A stretch of DNA of 64,000 nucleotides from Streptomyces fragilis (lineage in GTDB: Bacteria; Actinomycetota; Actinomycetes; Streptomycetales; Streptomycetaceae), in NCBI RefSeq assembly GCF_003112515.1, contig NZ_BEVZ01000002.1, positions 1,940,157 to 2,004,156 of the forward strand, read 5' to 3'. This document shows positions 1 to 8,708 of this stretch, piece by piece. The translations under genes were made by a program, and so were the position numbers. The notes beneath the pieces were generated by a model. It worked only from the letters and a program-made list of their open reading frames with translations, was not told the origin of the DNA and did no database searches. Position 1 is the stretch's first letter, and every line of letters begins with the position of its first letter.

Positions 1-268
1 CCCGGTGGCGCTCGTCGATGATCGCGTCGCAGACCGCCTGTCCCACCAGGTGCTGGGAGACGGCCCGGCACCGGAGACCGTACTTCTCCAGGAGCCGGCG
101 CCGGCCGTCCAGGTAGGACGGATCGGCCAGAGCCTTGTCGACCTCGAAGTGGTCGCCCCAGCAGGCGAGTTCCAGTCCGTCGTAGCCGAAGTCGCGGGCC
201 AGCCGGCAGACCTCCTCGAGCGGCAGGTCGGCCCACTGGCCGGTGAAGAGGGTGAAGTCGCGGGGCAC
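1..268 (-). CDS. Sugar phosphate isomerase/epimerase, TIM barrel (N-terminal part)
   Basis: Only the first ~89 residues are present; the gene runs off the left edge. The start is a GTG at 268 behind a GAGGAG ribosome site. The protein opens [16 protein letters not shown], then has [20 protein letters not shown], the beta-1/beta-2 layout of the AP-endonuclease-2-like TIM-barrel isomerases that interconvert keto sugars or inositol derivatives with a divalent metal. It is the last visible gene of the leftward sugar operon, 85 bp below the Gfo/Idh oxidoreductase. Such pairs usually act in sequence on one sugar or cyclitol. The substrate cannot be told from this fragment. Confidence 0.8.
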   Translation of the reverse strand, partial: MPRDFTLFTGQWADLPLEEVCRLARDFGYDGLELACWGDHFEVDKALADPSYLDGRRRLLEKYGLRCRAVSQHLVGQAVCDAIIDERHR

Positions 269-353
269 GGTACGTCTCCTCGGTCGGTTCGCGTGAAGGT
301 TGTCGCCCGCGGGGCGGCGGTGGTTCCCCGAATGGCGGGGGCGGGGGAGGGGC

Positions 354-1547
354 TCACCAGACGGGGGTGTAGGCGGACCCCTCGGCGGCGCTGGCCTCCA
401 CCGCCGCCAGCACCCGCTGGACGCGCAGGCCGTCGGCGAAGGTCGGGGCGGCCGGCCGGCCGGTGTGCACGGCGTGCACCAGGTCGCGCGCCTGGTGCAC
501 GAAGCTGTGCTCGTAGCCCAGACCGTGTCCGGGCGGCCACCAGGCGTCGAGGTAGGGGTGTTCGGGCTCGGTGACCAGGATCCGGCGGAAGCCGGCGCTC
601 GGGGCGGGCTCACGGTGGTCGTGGTACTCCAGCTCGTTCAGCCGCTCCAGGTCGAAGGCCAACGAGCCCTGCGAACCGTTGAGTTCGATGCGCAGGGCGT
701 TCTTCCGGCCGGTCGCGAAGCGGGTCGCCTCGAAGGTGGCGAGGGCGCCCCCGGTGAAGCGCCCGGTGAAGAGCGCCGCGTCGTCCACGGTGACGGCGCC
801 CCTGCCGTCCGACGCGTCCGTGACGGCCAGGCCGCTCGACGCGACCGCGGGCAGCGGGCGTTCGCGGACGAAGGTCTCGGTGAGCGCGGACACCCCGGCG
901 AGGGTGTCGCCGGTCAGGTACTGGGCGAGGTCCACGATGTGGGCGCCCAGGTCCCCGAGCGCACCGGAACCCGCGACCTCCCTGCGCAGCCGCCAGGTCA
1001 GCGGGAACTCGGGGTCCACCAGCCAGTCCTGCAGATAGACGACCCGCACGTGGCGTAGCGTGCCGAGACGGCCGGCGGCGACCATCTCCCGGGCCAGGGC
1101 GGCCGCGGGCACGCGGCGGTAGTTGAACCCGACCATGGCGATCTGTCCGCGCTCCTCGGCGGCCCGCGCCGCCGCCGTCATGGCCTCGGCCTCGGCGACG
1201 CTGTTCGCCAGCGGCTTCTCGCACAGGACGTGCTTGCCGGCCTCCAGGGCGGCGATCGCGATCTCGGCGTGGCTGTCGCCGGGGGTGCAGATGTCGACGA
1301 GGTCGACGTCCTCGCGGGCGATCAGGGCACGCCAGTCGGTCTCGGCGACCGCCCAGCCGTGCCGCTGCGCGGCGGCGCGGACCGCCCGGCGGTCCCGGCC
1401 GCCGATCGCGGCGAGCCGGGGCTCCAGGGGCAGGTCGAAGACCCGGCCGACGGTGCGCCAGGCCTGGGAATGGGCGGCACCCATGAAGGCGTGGCCGACC
1501 ATGCCGATCCCGAGGACGGGTCGTGCTGACGGATCGGGCTGTCGCAT
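354..1547 (-). CDS. Gfo/Idh/MocA family NAD(P)-dependent oxidoreductase
   Basis: 397 aa. The ATG at 1547 has a GGAGGAGATAC ribosome site; the open frame extends further upstream but without conserved sequence. The N-terminal Rossmann fold starts [18 protein letters not shown]. The family's CEKPLA motif carries the catalytic-loop lysine, and [17 protein letters not shown] corresponds to the GDLGxHxxD substrate/zinc-loop motif. The C-terminal half is the alpha/beta dehydrogenase domain. Members oxidise a hydroxyl of a sugar or inositol. Position directly after the ABC sugar transporter and before an isomerase fits a catabolic sugar or cyclitol dehydrogenase. The exact substrate is unknown. Confidence 0.9.
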   Translation of the reverse strand: MRQPDPSARPVLGIGMVGHAFMGAAHSQAWRTVGRVFDLPLEPRLAAIGGRDRRAVRAAAQRHGWAVAETDWRALIAREDVDLVDICTPGDSHAEIAIAALEAGKHVLCEKPLANSVAEAEAMTAAARAAEERGQIAMVGFNYRRVPAAALAREMVAAGRLGTLRHVRVVYLQDWLVDPEFPLTWRLRREVAGSGALGDLGAHIVDLAQYLTGDTLAGVSALTETFVRERPLPAVASSGLAVTDASDGRGAVTVDDAALFTGRFTGGALATFEATRFATGRKNALRIELNGSQGSLAFDLERLNELEYHDHREPAPSAGFRRILVTEPEHPYLDAWWPPGHGLGYEHSFVHQARDLVHAVHTGRPAAPTFADGLRVQRVLAAVEASAAEGSAYTPVW

Positions 1548-1651
1548 GCGGTATCTCCTCCTCGTCGAGGTGCGCTGCCCGGACGGGCCCCGCCCGAGCA
1601 GCGCACCGTCCGCCCGGCCCCACGGCCGGGGCCGGGACCCGGCGCGCGGGA

Positions 1652-2689
1652 TCAGTCGAAGCCGACAGGCATGTACTGGTCGACGTTGGACTTGTCGACG
1701 ACGGCCGAGTACGCGGTGACCTGCGAGGGGATCTCGAACTCGGCGAGGCCGGCGACCCCCTTGCCCTGCCCGAGGGCGCGCGCCAGGTCGATCGCGGAGG
1801 CCGCCATGGTCGGCGGATAGAGGACGGTGGCCTTCAGCACCCCGTCGTCCGCCTTGATCGCCTCGAAGGCCGACAGCGCGCCCGCCCCGCCGACCATCAG
1901 GAAACCCTTGCGGCCCGCCTGGTCGATGGCCCGCAGGGCGCCCACCCCCTGGTCGTCGTCGTGGTTCCACAGGGCGTCGAACTTCGGCTGGGCCTGCAGC
2001 AGTTGCGCCATCTTGGCCTGCCCGCTCTCCACCGTGAACTCGGCGGCCTGCCGGGCGACCTTCTTGATGTTGGGGTAGTTCTTCAGCGCGTCGTCGAAGC
2101 CCTTGGTGCGCTGCCGGGTGAGTTCCAGGTTGTCCAGGCCGGCGAGTTCGACCACCTTGGCGTCCGGTGTGTCCTTGAGCTTCTCGCCGATGTAGTGGCC
2201 GGCGTTGAGACCCATGCCGTAGTTGTCGCCGCCGACCCAGCAGCGGAAGGCCTGCGGCGAGCTGAAGACGCGGTCCAGGTTGACCACCGGGATGTTCGCC
2301 CGCATGGCCTTCAGACCGGTCTGGGTGAGCGCCGCGCCGTCGGCCGGCAGGATCACCAGGACGTCGACCTTCTTGTTGATCAGCGTCTCGATCTGGCCGA
2401 TCTGGGTGGCGGTGTCGTTGGAGCCCTCGGTGATGTCCAGGGTTACGTCGGAGTACCTCCCGGCCCGGGCACGGGCCTGCTCGTTGATGGCGTTGAGCCA
2501 GCCGTGGTCGGCCTGCGGTCCGGCGAAGCCGATGGTGACGGCCTTGCCGGGCTTGTCGTCGGCGGCCTGCTGGGAGGAGCCCGTGCTCCCCTTCTCCTTC
2601 TCGTTGCTGGTGCAGCCCGCGAGGAGGGCGCCGGCCGAGACGGCGGCGGTCCCGAAGAGCAGTCCCCTGCGGCTCGTGAGGTCTGGCAT
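1652..2689 (-). CDS. Sugar ABC transporter substrate-binding lipoprotein
   Basis: 345 aa. The N-terminus has a twin-arginine-like RRGLLFGTA stretch and lipobox LLAGC, so the mature protein is probably an extracellular lipoprotein anchored at the cysteine near residue 26. The rest is a type-I periplasmic-binding fold of the ribose-binding class: TIGFAGPQADHGW at the first strand, NKKVDVLVILPADG, and VVNLDRVF. It supplies ligand to the permease and ATPase encoded immediately upstream on the same strand (31 bp gap). Pentoses, inositol and related polyols are typical ligands of the class, but none can be assigned here. Confidence 0.93.
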   Translation of the reverse strand: MPDLTSRRGLLFGTAAVSAGALLAGCTSNEKEKGSTGSSQQAADDKPGKAVTIGFAGPQADHGWLNAINEQARARAGRYSDVTLDITEGSNDTATQIGQIETLINKKVDVLVILPADGAALTQTGLKAMRANIPVVNLDRVFSSPQAFRCWVGGDNYGMGLNAGHYIGEKLKDTPDAKVVELAGLDNLELTRQRTKGFDDALKNYPNIKKVARQAAEFTVESGQAKMAQLLQAQPKFDALWNHDDDQGVGALRAIDQAGRKGFLMVGGAGALSAFEAIKADDGVLKATVLYPPTMAASAIDLARALGQGKGVAGLAEFEIPSQVTAYSAVVDKSNVDQYMPVGFD

Positions 2690-2720
2690 GGCGGTGGACC
2701 CTTCTGTCGGCTCGGACGAA

Positions 2721-3770
2721 TCAGGTCAGCTCGTTCCTGACGGTGCGGGACTGCACCAGGACGGCGGCGACGATGATCGCGCCCTTGGCGATCTGCTGGA
2801 CGTCGCTCTGCGCGTTGTTCAGCGCGAAGATGTTGGTGATGGTGGTGAAGATCAGCACACCGAGGACGGAGCCGACGATGGTGCCGCGGCCGCCGCTGAG
2901 CAGGGTGCCGCCGATGATCGCGGCGGCGATGGCGTCGAGCTCGTAGAGGTTCCCGTTGGTGTTCTGGCCCGAGCCGGAGAGCACGACCAGCATGAACGCG
3001 GCGATGCCGCAGCACAGCCCGGACAGCAGGTACAGGTACAGGCGCTGGCGGCGCACGTCGATGCCGGCCAGCCGGGCCGCCTCCGCGTTGCCGCCGACGG
3101 CCACCGTGCGGCGGCCGAAGGTGGTCCGGTTGAGCAGCAGCCACCCCGCGACCGTGACCGCGGCGAAGACCAGCACCAGGGGCGGGACGCCGAGCACGTA
3201 GGCCTCGCGGCCGCCCAGGTCCAGCACCCCCTCCACGGTCACCCGCTGGGTGCGCCCCTCGGTGATCAGCAGGGCCAGTCCGCGCGCCGAGGCCAGCATG
3301 GCGAGGGTCGCGATGAACGGCACCATCGCGCCGTAGGCGATCAGCGCCCCGTTCACCAGACCGCAGCCGAGCCCCACCACGACCGCGGTGAAGAGGACAC
3401 CGGTGAAACCGAACTCCTGGGTGGCCACGGTGGTCGCCCACACCGACGACAGAGCCACGACCGCCCCGACCGACAGGTCGATCCCACCCGCGGCGATCAC
3501 GAAGGTCATGCCGACGGTGACCACTCCGATCACCGAGGCCTGGGTGAGCACCAGCCGCAGGTTGTCGACGTCCCAGAACGCCTCGGGCCGGGTGACGCAA
3601 CCGGCCACGACCAGCGCGGCGAGCACGCCCAGCAGGGACAGGGTCCGCACGTCCAGCCGTGCGAACACGGCCGGCGGTGCGGTGCGGCGGCTCTCCGCAG
3701 GCGGCGCCTGCTTCTCCGCGCCGGAGGCGGGCGGGACCCCGCCGGCCGGTGGGGACACGGGGTGCGTCAT
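2721..3770 (-). CDS. Ribose-type sugar ABC transporter permease
   Basis: 349 aa integral membrane protein of the BPD_transp_2 (RbsC/XylH) family. After a Pro-rich cytoplasmic N-terminus of about 45 residues there are roughly ten hydrophobic segments. The family hallmark AAGGIDLSVGAVVALSS follows the third segment. GGTLLSGGRGTIVGSVLGV near the C-terminus matches the conserved EAA-like loop region. The stop of the ATPase gene overlaps its start by 4 bp (ATGA), so the two are translationally coupled. It forms the membrane channel for the lipoprotein-delivered sugar. Confidence 0.93.
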   Translation of the reverse strand: MTHPVSPPAGGVPPASGAEKQAPPAESRRTAPPAVFARLDVRTLSLLGVLAALVVAGCVTRPEAFWDVDNLRLVLTQASVIGVVTVGMTFVIAAGGIDLSVGAVVALSSVWATTVATQEFGFTGVLFTAVVVGLGCGLVNGALIAYGAMVPFIATLAMLASARGLALLITEGRTQRVTVEGVLDLGGREAYVLGVPPLVLVFAAVTVAGWLLLNRTTFGRRTVAVGGNAEAARLAGIDVRRQRLYLYLLSGLCCGIAAFMLVVLSGSGQNTNGNLYELDAIAAAIIGGTLLSGGRGTIVGSVLGVLIFTTITNIFALNNAQSDVQQIAKGAIIVAAVLVQSRTVRNELT

Positions 3771-5308
3771 CTCTGGCTCCCTTCGGCAGCCGTGTCGGTG
3801 GCGTGCAGCACGAGATCGAGGACCCGGTGCTCGTCGAGCTCGCCGGCCGGCGCCGTGTGCACCACCCGGCCCTCCCGGAGCACCAGGACGCGGTCGGCGA
3901 GGCCGAGCACCTCGGGCAGTTCGCTGGAGACCAGCAGCACCGCGAGCCCCTCGTCGGCCAGGCGGCGGATCACCGCGTACAACTCCGCCCGGGCGCCGAT
4001 GTCCACACCCCGGGTGGGCTCGTCCAGCAGCAGGACGCGGCAGCCGCGCAGCAGCCAGCGGGCCAGCACGGCCTTCTGCTGGTTGCCGCCGGACAGGGTG
4101 CGCACGGCCGTCCCCGGGTCGTCCGGGCGCAGTGACAACTCCCGGGTCGCCGCGCGGGCGGCGGCACGCTCGGCGCGGCGGTCCAGCCAGCCGCCCCTGG
4201 CGAACCTGCCGAGTGTGGAGACGGAGACGTTGCGGGTGACGCTCTCCAGCATCAGCAGCGCCTGCGCCTTGCGCTCCTCCGGCGCCAGGCCCAGGCCGGC
4301 GCGGACCGCGGCGGGCACGCTGCCGGGCCTCAACGGCCGTCCGTCCACCAGAACCCGTCCGGCGGTGGGCCGGCGCGCGCCGTAGAGGGTCTCGAGGATC
4401 TCGGACCGTCCGGAGCCGACCAGCCCGGCCAGCCCGACGATCTCGCCGGGCCGCAGGTCGAGGTCGAGCGGCTGGAACCTCCCCGCCAGGGCGAGACCCC
4501 GGACGGTGAGCACCGGCGCCGCCTCGGGCGGACGGGCGGCCCTGGGCGGGAAGGCGTGCTCGACGCTGCGGCCGGTCATCAGGGAGACGATCTCCCGGGT
4601 GGGCGTGGTGCGCGCGGGCAGCGCCCCGGCCACCGCCCGGCCGTCCTTGAGGACGGTGACCCGGTCGCCGATGCGGCGGATCTCCTCCAGCCGGTGGGAG
4701 ATGTACACCACCGCGACGCCCTCGTCGGTGAGGGAGCCGACGATCCGGAAGAGGTTGTCGACCTCACCCGGATCCAAGGCGGCGGAGGGCTCGTCCATCA
4801 CGATCAGCCGGACGTCGTGGGACAGCGCGCGAGCCATGGAGACGATCTGCCGCTGCGCCGCGGACAGCGCGCCGACCGGGCGGGCCGGGTCGATCTCCGG
4901 ATGCCCGAGACGGCGCAGCAACCGTGCGGAGGCCTCACGGGCGACACGGGGCCGGACCACGAACCCGGCCCGGGTGGGCTCGTGGCCGAGGAAGACGTTC
5001 TCGGCGACCGACAGGTGCTCGACCAGGTCGAGTTCCTGGTAGATGGTGGCGATGCCCCGGCGCACGGCGTCGCTGGGGGAGCGCAGGGAGACCGGCTCCC
5101 CGGCCCAGGTGACGGTGCCGCCGTCCGGCCGGTGCACCCCGGCCAGCACCTTGATCAGGGTGGACTTGCCCGCGCCGTTCTGCCCGAGCAGGCAGTGGAC
5201 CTCGCCGGCCCGCACCTCCAGGTCCACCCCGTCCAGCGCGCGGACACCGGGGAACGACTTCGTGATCGCGGTCATGGTGAGCAGCGGTGCGGACACTTCG
5301 GACGGCAT
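3767..5308 (-). CDS. Sugar ABC transporter ATP-binding protein (two ABC cassettes)
   Basis: 513 aa, the normal length for the RbsA/XylG/MglA class. Cassette 1 has Walker A GQNGAGKST, signature LSAAQRQIVSMARAL and Walker B LIVMDEPSAAL. Cassette 2 has the degenerate Walker A GLVGSGRSE typical of this family, signature LSGGNQQKAVLARWLL and Walker B VLLLDEPTRGVD. The start at 5308 has a GGGAG site. It powers uptake with the permease encoded 4 bp overlapping downstream. The 138 bp between this gene and the ROK gene contain a 21-nt direct repeat and probably the operon promoter. Confidence 0.94.
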   Translation of the reverse strand: MPSEVSAPLLTMTAITKSFPGVRALDGVDLEVRAGEVHCLLGQNGAGKSTLIKVLAGVHRPDGGTVTWAGEPVSLRSPSDAVRRGIATIYQELDLVEHLSVAENVFLGHEPTRAGFVVRPRVAREASARLLRRLGHPEIDPARPVGALSAAQRQIVSMARALSHDVRLIVMDEPSAALDPGEVDNLFRIVGSLTDEGVAVVYISHRLEEIRRIGDRVTVLKDGRAVAGALPARTTPTREIVSLMTGRSVEHAFPPRAARPPEAAPVLTVRGLALAGRFQPLDLDLRPGEIVGLAGLVGSGRSEILETLYGARRPTAGRVLVDGRPLRPGSVPAAVRAGLGLAPEERKAQALLMLESVTRNVSVSTLGRFARGGWLDRRAERAAARAATRELSLRPDDPGTAVRTLSGGNQQKAVLARWLLRGCRVLLLDEPTRGVDIGARAELYAVIRRLADEGLAVLLVSSELPEVLGLADRVLVLREGRVVHTAPAGELDEHRVLDLVLHATDTAAEGSQR

Positions 5309-5327
5309 GACGCATCTCCCGGCGGTA

Positions 5328-5370
5328 GGCAGGGCGGTACGGATCGCGAGGCAGGGCGGTACGGATCGCG
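5328..5370. repeat. 21-nt direct repeat upstream of the sugar ABC operon
   Basis: GGCAGGGCGGTACGGATCGCG occurs at 5328-5348 and again at 5350-5370, a 22-nt period (two helical turns). It lies 20-62 bp upstream of the ATPase start and downstream of the ROK gene. Position suggests an operator for a sugar regulator such as the neighbouring ROK protein, but a recent slippage duplication is equally possible. Confidence 0.5.
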
Positions 5371-5446
5371 CGAGGTCACGGCAGGTACGGCTCGGGACCG
5401 GGCGGTGGCGCGGCCCCGGCCGTCGGGGGTGGAGCGGTGGCTGCGG

Positions 5447-6628
5447 TCAGGCGGGGGAGAACACGTGGTCGCTGATCAGTCGGGCGCCGCCGACGACTCC
5501 GGCGGCGGACCCGAGCTCGTCCAGGACGATCGGCAGGTTGCCGGTCGCCAGAGGCAGGGACTGGCGGTACACCTGGGTACGGATGGCGGCGAGGAGGTTG
5601 TGGCCGAGGCCGGTGACCCCTCCGCCGATCACCACCAGACCCGGGTTGAAGAAGCTGACGAGCCCCGCGATGACCTGCCCCACGCGCGTCCCGCCCTCGC
5701 GGATCAGGTCGAGGCAGGCGGCGTCGCCCGCCGCGGCAGCGGCGCCGACGTCGGCCGCGGTGAGCCGGCCGCTCTCGGCCAGCCGCGCGGCGAGCTGCGG
5801 TGAACGCCCCTGCTGGGCGGCCTCCACCGCGTCCTTGGCGAGCGCGGCCCCGCCGAAGTGCGCCTCCAGACAACCGCGGTTGCCGCAGGCACAGGGACGG
5901 CCGTCGGGGACTGCCTGGATGTGGCCGATGTCGCCGGCGCTGCCGGTGACACCGCGGTGCACCGTGCCGCCCACCACGATCCCGCAGCCGATGCCGGTGC
6001 CGATCTTGACGCACAGGTAGTCGTCCACGGAGCGGGCCACCCCGGCGTGCATCTGGCCCAACGCCATCAGGTTCACGTCGTTGTCGACCATGACCGGACA
6101 GCCCAGTTCCTGGCTGAGCGCCTCCCGCACCGGGAACCCGTCCCAGCCGGGCATGATCGGCGGCGCGACCGGCACCCCCTCCGGAAAGCGCACCGGCCCC
6201 GGCACCCCGATGCCGGCGCCGTCGAATCCCTCCGCCGAGCCCGAGGCCCTCAGCTTGGCGGCCATCTCCAGGACCTGCTCGAAGACCGCCACGGGCCCCT
6301 CTCGCACGTCCATCGGCTGGGTGAGATGGCCCAGCACCTCCAGCTCGGCGTTGGTGACGGCGACGTCGACCGAGGTCGCACCGATGTCCACACCGAGGAA
6401 ACGCAGACCGGGGGCCAGACGGACGTTGTGCGAACGCCGGCCGCCCCGTGAGGCGGCGAGACCGTCGGCGACGACCAGCCCCGTCTCCAGCAACCGCTCC
6501 ACCTCGACGGCGAGCCGCGACCGCGACAGGTCGACACGGTCACCCAACTGCGCACGGGAGCGAGGACCCTCGTCCCGCAACAGCCGGAGCAGGCGGGCCT
6601 GATGGGCGTTCACGGGTCGCGCGGTCAT
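5447..6628 (-). CDS. ROK family transcriptional regulator
   Basis: 393 aa from the ATG at 6628; an in-frame GTG at 6637 with GGGAGG five bases upstream is an equally good start. N-terminal winged helix-turn-helix (NAHQARLLRLLRDEGPRSRAQLGDRVDLSRSR, residues ~5-75). The C-terminal ROK sugar-kinase-like fold has the phosphate-loop VDIGATSVDVAV and the zinc motif CACGNRGCLEA. The DNA-binding half marks it as an XylR/NagC-like repressor rather than a kinase. It stands just upstream of the sugar ABC operon on the same strand and probably controls it in response to the imported sugar. Confidence 0.9.
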   Translation of the reverse strand: MTARPVNAHQARLLRLLRDEGPRSRAQLGDRVDLSRSRLAVEVERLLETGLVVADGLAASRGGRRSHNVRLAPGLRFLGVDIGATSVDVAVTNAELEVLGHLTQPMDVREGPVAVFEQVLEMAAKLRASGSAEGFDGAGIGVPGPVRFPEGVPVAPPIMPGWDGFPVREALSQELGCPVMVDNDVNLMALGQMHAGVARSVDDYLCVKIGTGIGCGIVVGGTVHRGVTGSAGDIGHIQAVPDGRPCACGNRGCLEAHFGGAALAKDAVEAAQQGRSPQLAARLAESGRLTAADVGAAAAAGDAACLDLIREGGTRVGQVIAGLVSFFNPGLVVIGGGVTGLGHNLLAAIRTQVYRQSLPLATGNLPIVLDELGSAAGVVGGARLISDHVFSPA

Positions 6629-6709
6629 GCGTCTCACGATCCCCTCCCGGCCCAACTGCCCTGACTGAGGCGTGCTTTCGCGGAGAACGTAGCAGCGGCC
6701 GCGTGGGGT

Positions 6710-6747
6710 GGGAAGAAGTCGCGCACGAATCCACGCGACTTCTTCCC
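6710..6747 (-). terminator. Long hairpin after the XRE-cupin gene
   Basis: Perfect 14-bp inverted repeat (GGGAAGAAGTCGCG at 6710-6723, its complement at 6734-6747) around a 10-nt loop. It lies 90 bp past the stop of the leftward XRE gene and upstream of the ROK gene. There is no U tail, as is common in Streptomyces terminators. Confidence 0.7.
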
Positions 6748-6765
6748 GCGACAGGACAAAGCCCC

Positions 6766-6794
6766 GCCCGCACTCTCCCCGCCCGCACTCTCCC
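6766..6794. repeat. Short tandem repeat
   Basis: The 14-mer GCCCGCACTCTCCC is repeated at 6766-6779 and 6781-6794 (period 15) in the gap between the ROK and XRE genes. It is probably a slippage duplication; no function is apparent. Confidence 0.5.
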
Positions 6795-6835
6795 CTCCCG
6801 TCCGGGGTCCGCCGGTTCGCTACGGACGCCCGGAC

Positions 6836-7507
6836 TCAGTCGCCGCCGCCCCTGCCCCCACCCCTCCCGCGACCACGTGCCGGAGGGGTGCGCCACCGCA
6901 GCCGTTCTCCTTGCGGCCCGAACAGGACCAGGTACTCGACCGGTCCGGCGGAGCCGGCGTTCGCGACCGCGTGCGGAACCCGGGTGTCGAACTCGACGGC
7001 GTCCCCAGCAGCCAGGACGAGGTCCTGGTCCCCGAGGGCGAGCCACAGCCGCCCGTACAGGACGCACACCCACTCGTGGCCCTCGTGGGAGACCTGCCGC
7101 GGTCGCGCGGGCGGCCCGTCGAGGGCAGGCAGGACGTGCTTGTGGGCGTGCAGACCGCCGAGGTAGCGGGTGAGCGGCAGCACCACCTTGCTGTCGCCGA
7201 AGGTCGGCGGAGCCGGAGCGCGCGGCTCACCCACCGCGACGGGTGCCGTGCCGGCCAGTTCGTCCAGGGAGACGCCGTACTCCCTCGACAGCCGCAGCAC
7301 CACCTCCAAGGTGGGCCTGCGCCGGCCGGTCTCGATCCGCGACAACGTGCTCGGTGAGATGCCGGTCGCACAGCTGACGGCGGCGAGCGTGGCGCCGTGC
7401 CGCTCGCGCGCGGCGCGCAGCCGGGGTCCCATCGCCGCCACCGTGCCGTCCACCTCGTCGACCGCCACGGTGACCACTCCCTCCGACCGCCCGCCCCTAC
7501 CGTTCAC
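6836..7507 (-). CDS. XRE family regulator with C-terminal cupin domain
   Basis: 223 aa. An XRE helix-turn-helix occupies about residues 27-85 (LRAARERHGATLAAVS, then GISPSTLSRIETGRRRPTLE). A short linker is followed by a cupin barrel with HEGHEWVCVLYGRLWLALGD and FDTRVPHAVANAG. The protein ends in a low-complexity RGRGRGGGRGGGD tail. It is divergent from the epoxide hydrolase gene with 101 bp between the starts, so it most likely regulates that gene and itself from the shared promoter. The inducer bound by the cupin is unknown. Confidence 0.9.
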   Translation of the reverse strand: MNGRGGRSEGVVTVAVDEVDGTVAAMGPRLRAARERHGATLAAVSCATGISPSTLSRIETGRRRPTLEVVLRLSREYGVSLDELAGTAPVAVGEPRAPAPPTFGDSKVVLPLTRYLGGLHAHKHVLPALDGPPARPRQVSHEGHEWVCVLYGRLWLALGDQDLVLAAGDAVEFDTRVPHAVANAGSAGPVEYLVLFGPQGERLRWRTPPARGRGRGGGRGGGD

Positions 7508-7608
7508 CTGCGAGTTTGCCAGTCCGGCACGTTCGGTCGCGTCGCGGGGGCCTCACGCCGCATGATCGACGGGCAACCCGCTTCCGCCCGCGAACCGAGG
7601 AGACACCC

Positions 7609-8595
7609 ATGCGATCCGAGCCCGGCACCGCGCTCCGCCACCGCACCGTCGAGGCCCCGGCCGGACGGCTCCACCTGGTGGAACAGGGCACCGGTCCGCT
7701 GGTCCTGCTCGTGCACGGATTTCCCGAGTCCTGGTACTCCTGGCGCCGCCAGCTTCCGGCCCTCGCCGCGGCCGGCTACCGGGCGGTGGCGATCGACGTG
7801 CGCGGCTACGGCCGCTCCTCCAGGCCGACCGGGACCGACGCCTACCGCATGGTCCACCTGGTGGACGACAACGTCGCCGTCGTGCGCGCCCTAGGCGAGG
7901 AGAACGCGGTGGTCGTCGGCCACGACTGGGGATCCAACATCGCCGCCGTCTCCGCCCTGCTCGCCCCGGAGACCTTCCGCGCCGTCGGCCTGCTCAGCGT
8001 CCCCTACGCGCCGCCCGGTGGCCCCCGGCCCTCCGAGGTCTTCGGCCGGATCGGTGGCCCCGACCAGGAGTTCTACGTCTCCTACTTCCAGGAGCCCGGC
8101 CGCGCCGAGACGGAGATCGAACCCGACGTCCGAGGCTGGCTCGCCGGCTTCTACGCCGCCCTGTCCGCCGACACCATGCCCACCGGCGCCGCACCCGACC
8201 CGCACTTCGTCACCCCTGGCGGCAGGCTACGCGACCGCTTCCCCGCCGGCCCGCTCCCCGCCTGGCTGACCGAGGACGACCTCGACGTCTACGCCGCGGA
8301 GTTCGAGCGCACCGGCCTGACCGGCGCCCTCAACCGCTACCGCGCCATGGACCGCGACTGGCAGGACCTCGCCCCCCACCGCGGAGCTCCGATCACCCGG
8401 CCCGCCCTGTTCGTCGGCGGCACGCTGGACGCGTCCACCACCTGGATGGCCGACGCCGTCGACGCCTACCCCACCACCCTCCCCGCCCTGTCCGCCTCCC
8501 ACCTCCTGGACGGCTGCGGCCACTGGGTGCAGCAGGAACGCCCCGACGAGGTCAACAGCCTGCTGACCGACTGGCTCGCCACCCTCCACGGCTGA
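7609..8595 (+). CDS. Alpha/beta hydrolase, epoxide hydrolase type
   Basis: 328 aa. The ATG at 7609 has GAGGAG seven bases upstream; the longer open frame from 7516 lacks a ribosome site. Oxyanion motif HGFPESW, then GHDWGS with Asp106 as nucleophile, which is the epoxide hydrolase/haloalkane dehalogenase variant rather than a serine hydrolase. The cap region WLTEDDLDVYAAEF..GALNRYR resembles soluble epoxide hydrolases and carries the candidate ring-opening tyrosines. The catalytic histidine is His305 in GCGHWVQQ. It probably hydrolyses an epoxide to a diol. Its divergent XRE-cupin neighbour is the likely regulator. Confidence 0.88.
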   Translation: MRSEPGTALRHRTVEAPAGRLHLVEQGTGPLVLLVHGFPESWYSWRRQLPALAAAGYRAVAIDVRGYGRSSRPTGTDAYRMVHLVDDNVAVVRALGEENAVVVGHDWGSNIAAVSALLAPETFRAVGLLSVPYAPPGGPRPSEVFGRIGGPDQEFYVSYFQEPGRAETEIEPDVRGWLAGFYAALSADTMPTGAAPDPHFVTPGGRLRDRFPAGPLPAWLTEDDLDVYAAEFERTGLTGALNRYRAMDRDWQDLAPHRGAPITRPALFVGGTLDASTTWMADAVDAYPTTLPALSASHLLDGCGHWVQQERPDEVNSLLTDWLATLHG

Positions 8596-8708
8596 ACGGC
8601 GAAGTCCCGTGACGGTCCTCTTCGCACGCCACCGGCGGGCCGGACCCCGCCCGGGCTCGCGTCGCGTCGTCCGCGGCGCCGGGCGAGGTTCGGCCGGTGG
8701 GCACGGGC

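Noticed and set aside
2223..4385. A long plus-strand open frame over the sugar ABC genes
   Set aside because: Antisense to three clearly recognisable transporter genes; its translation is low-complexity Arg/Ala/Pro without motifs.
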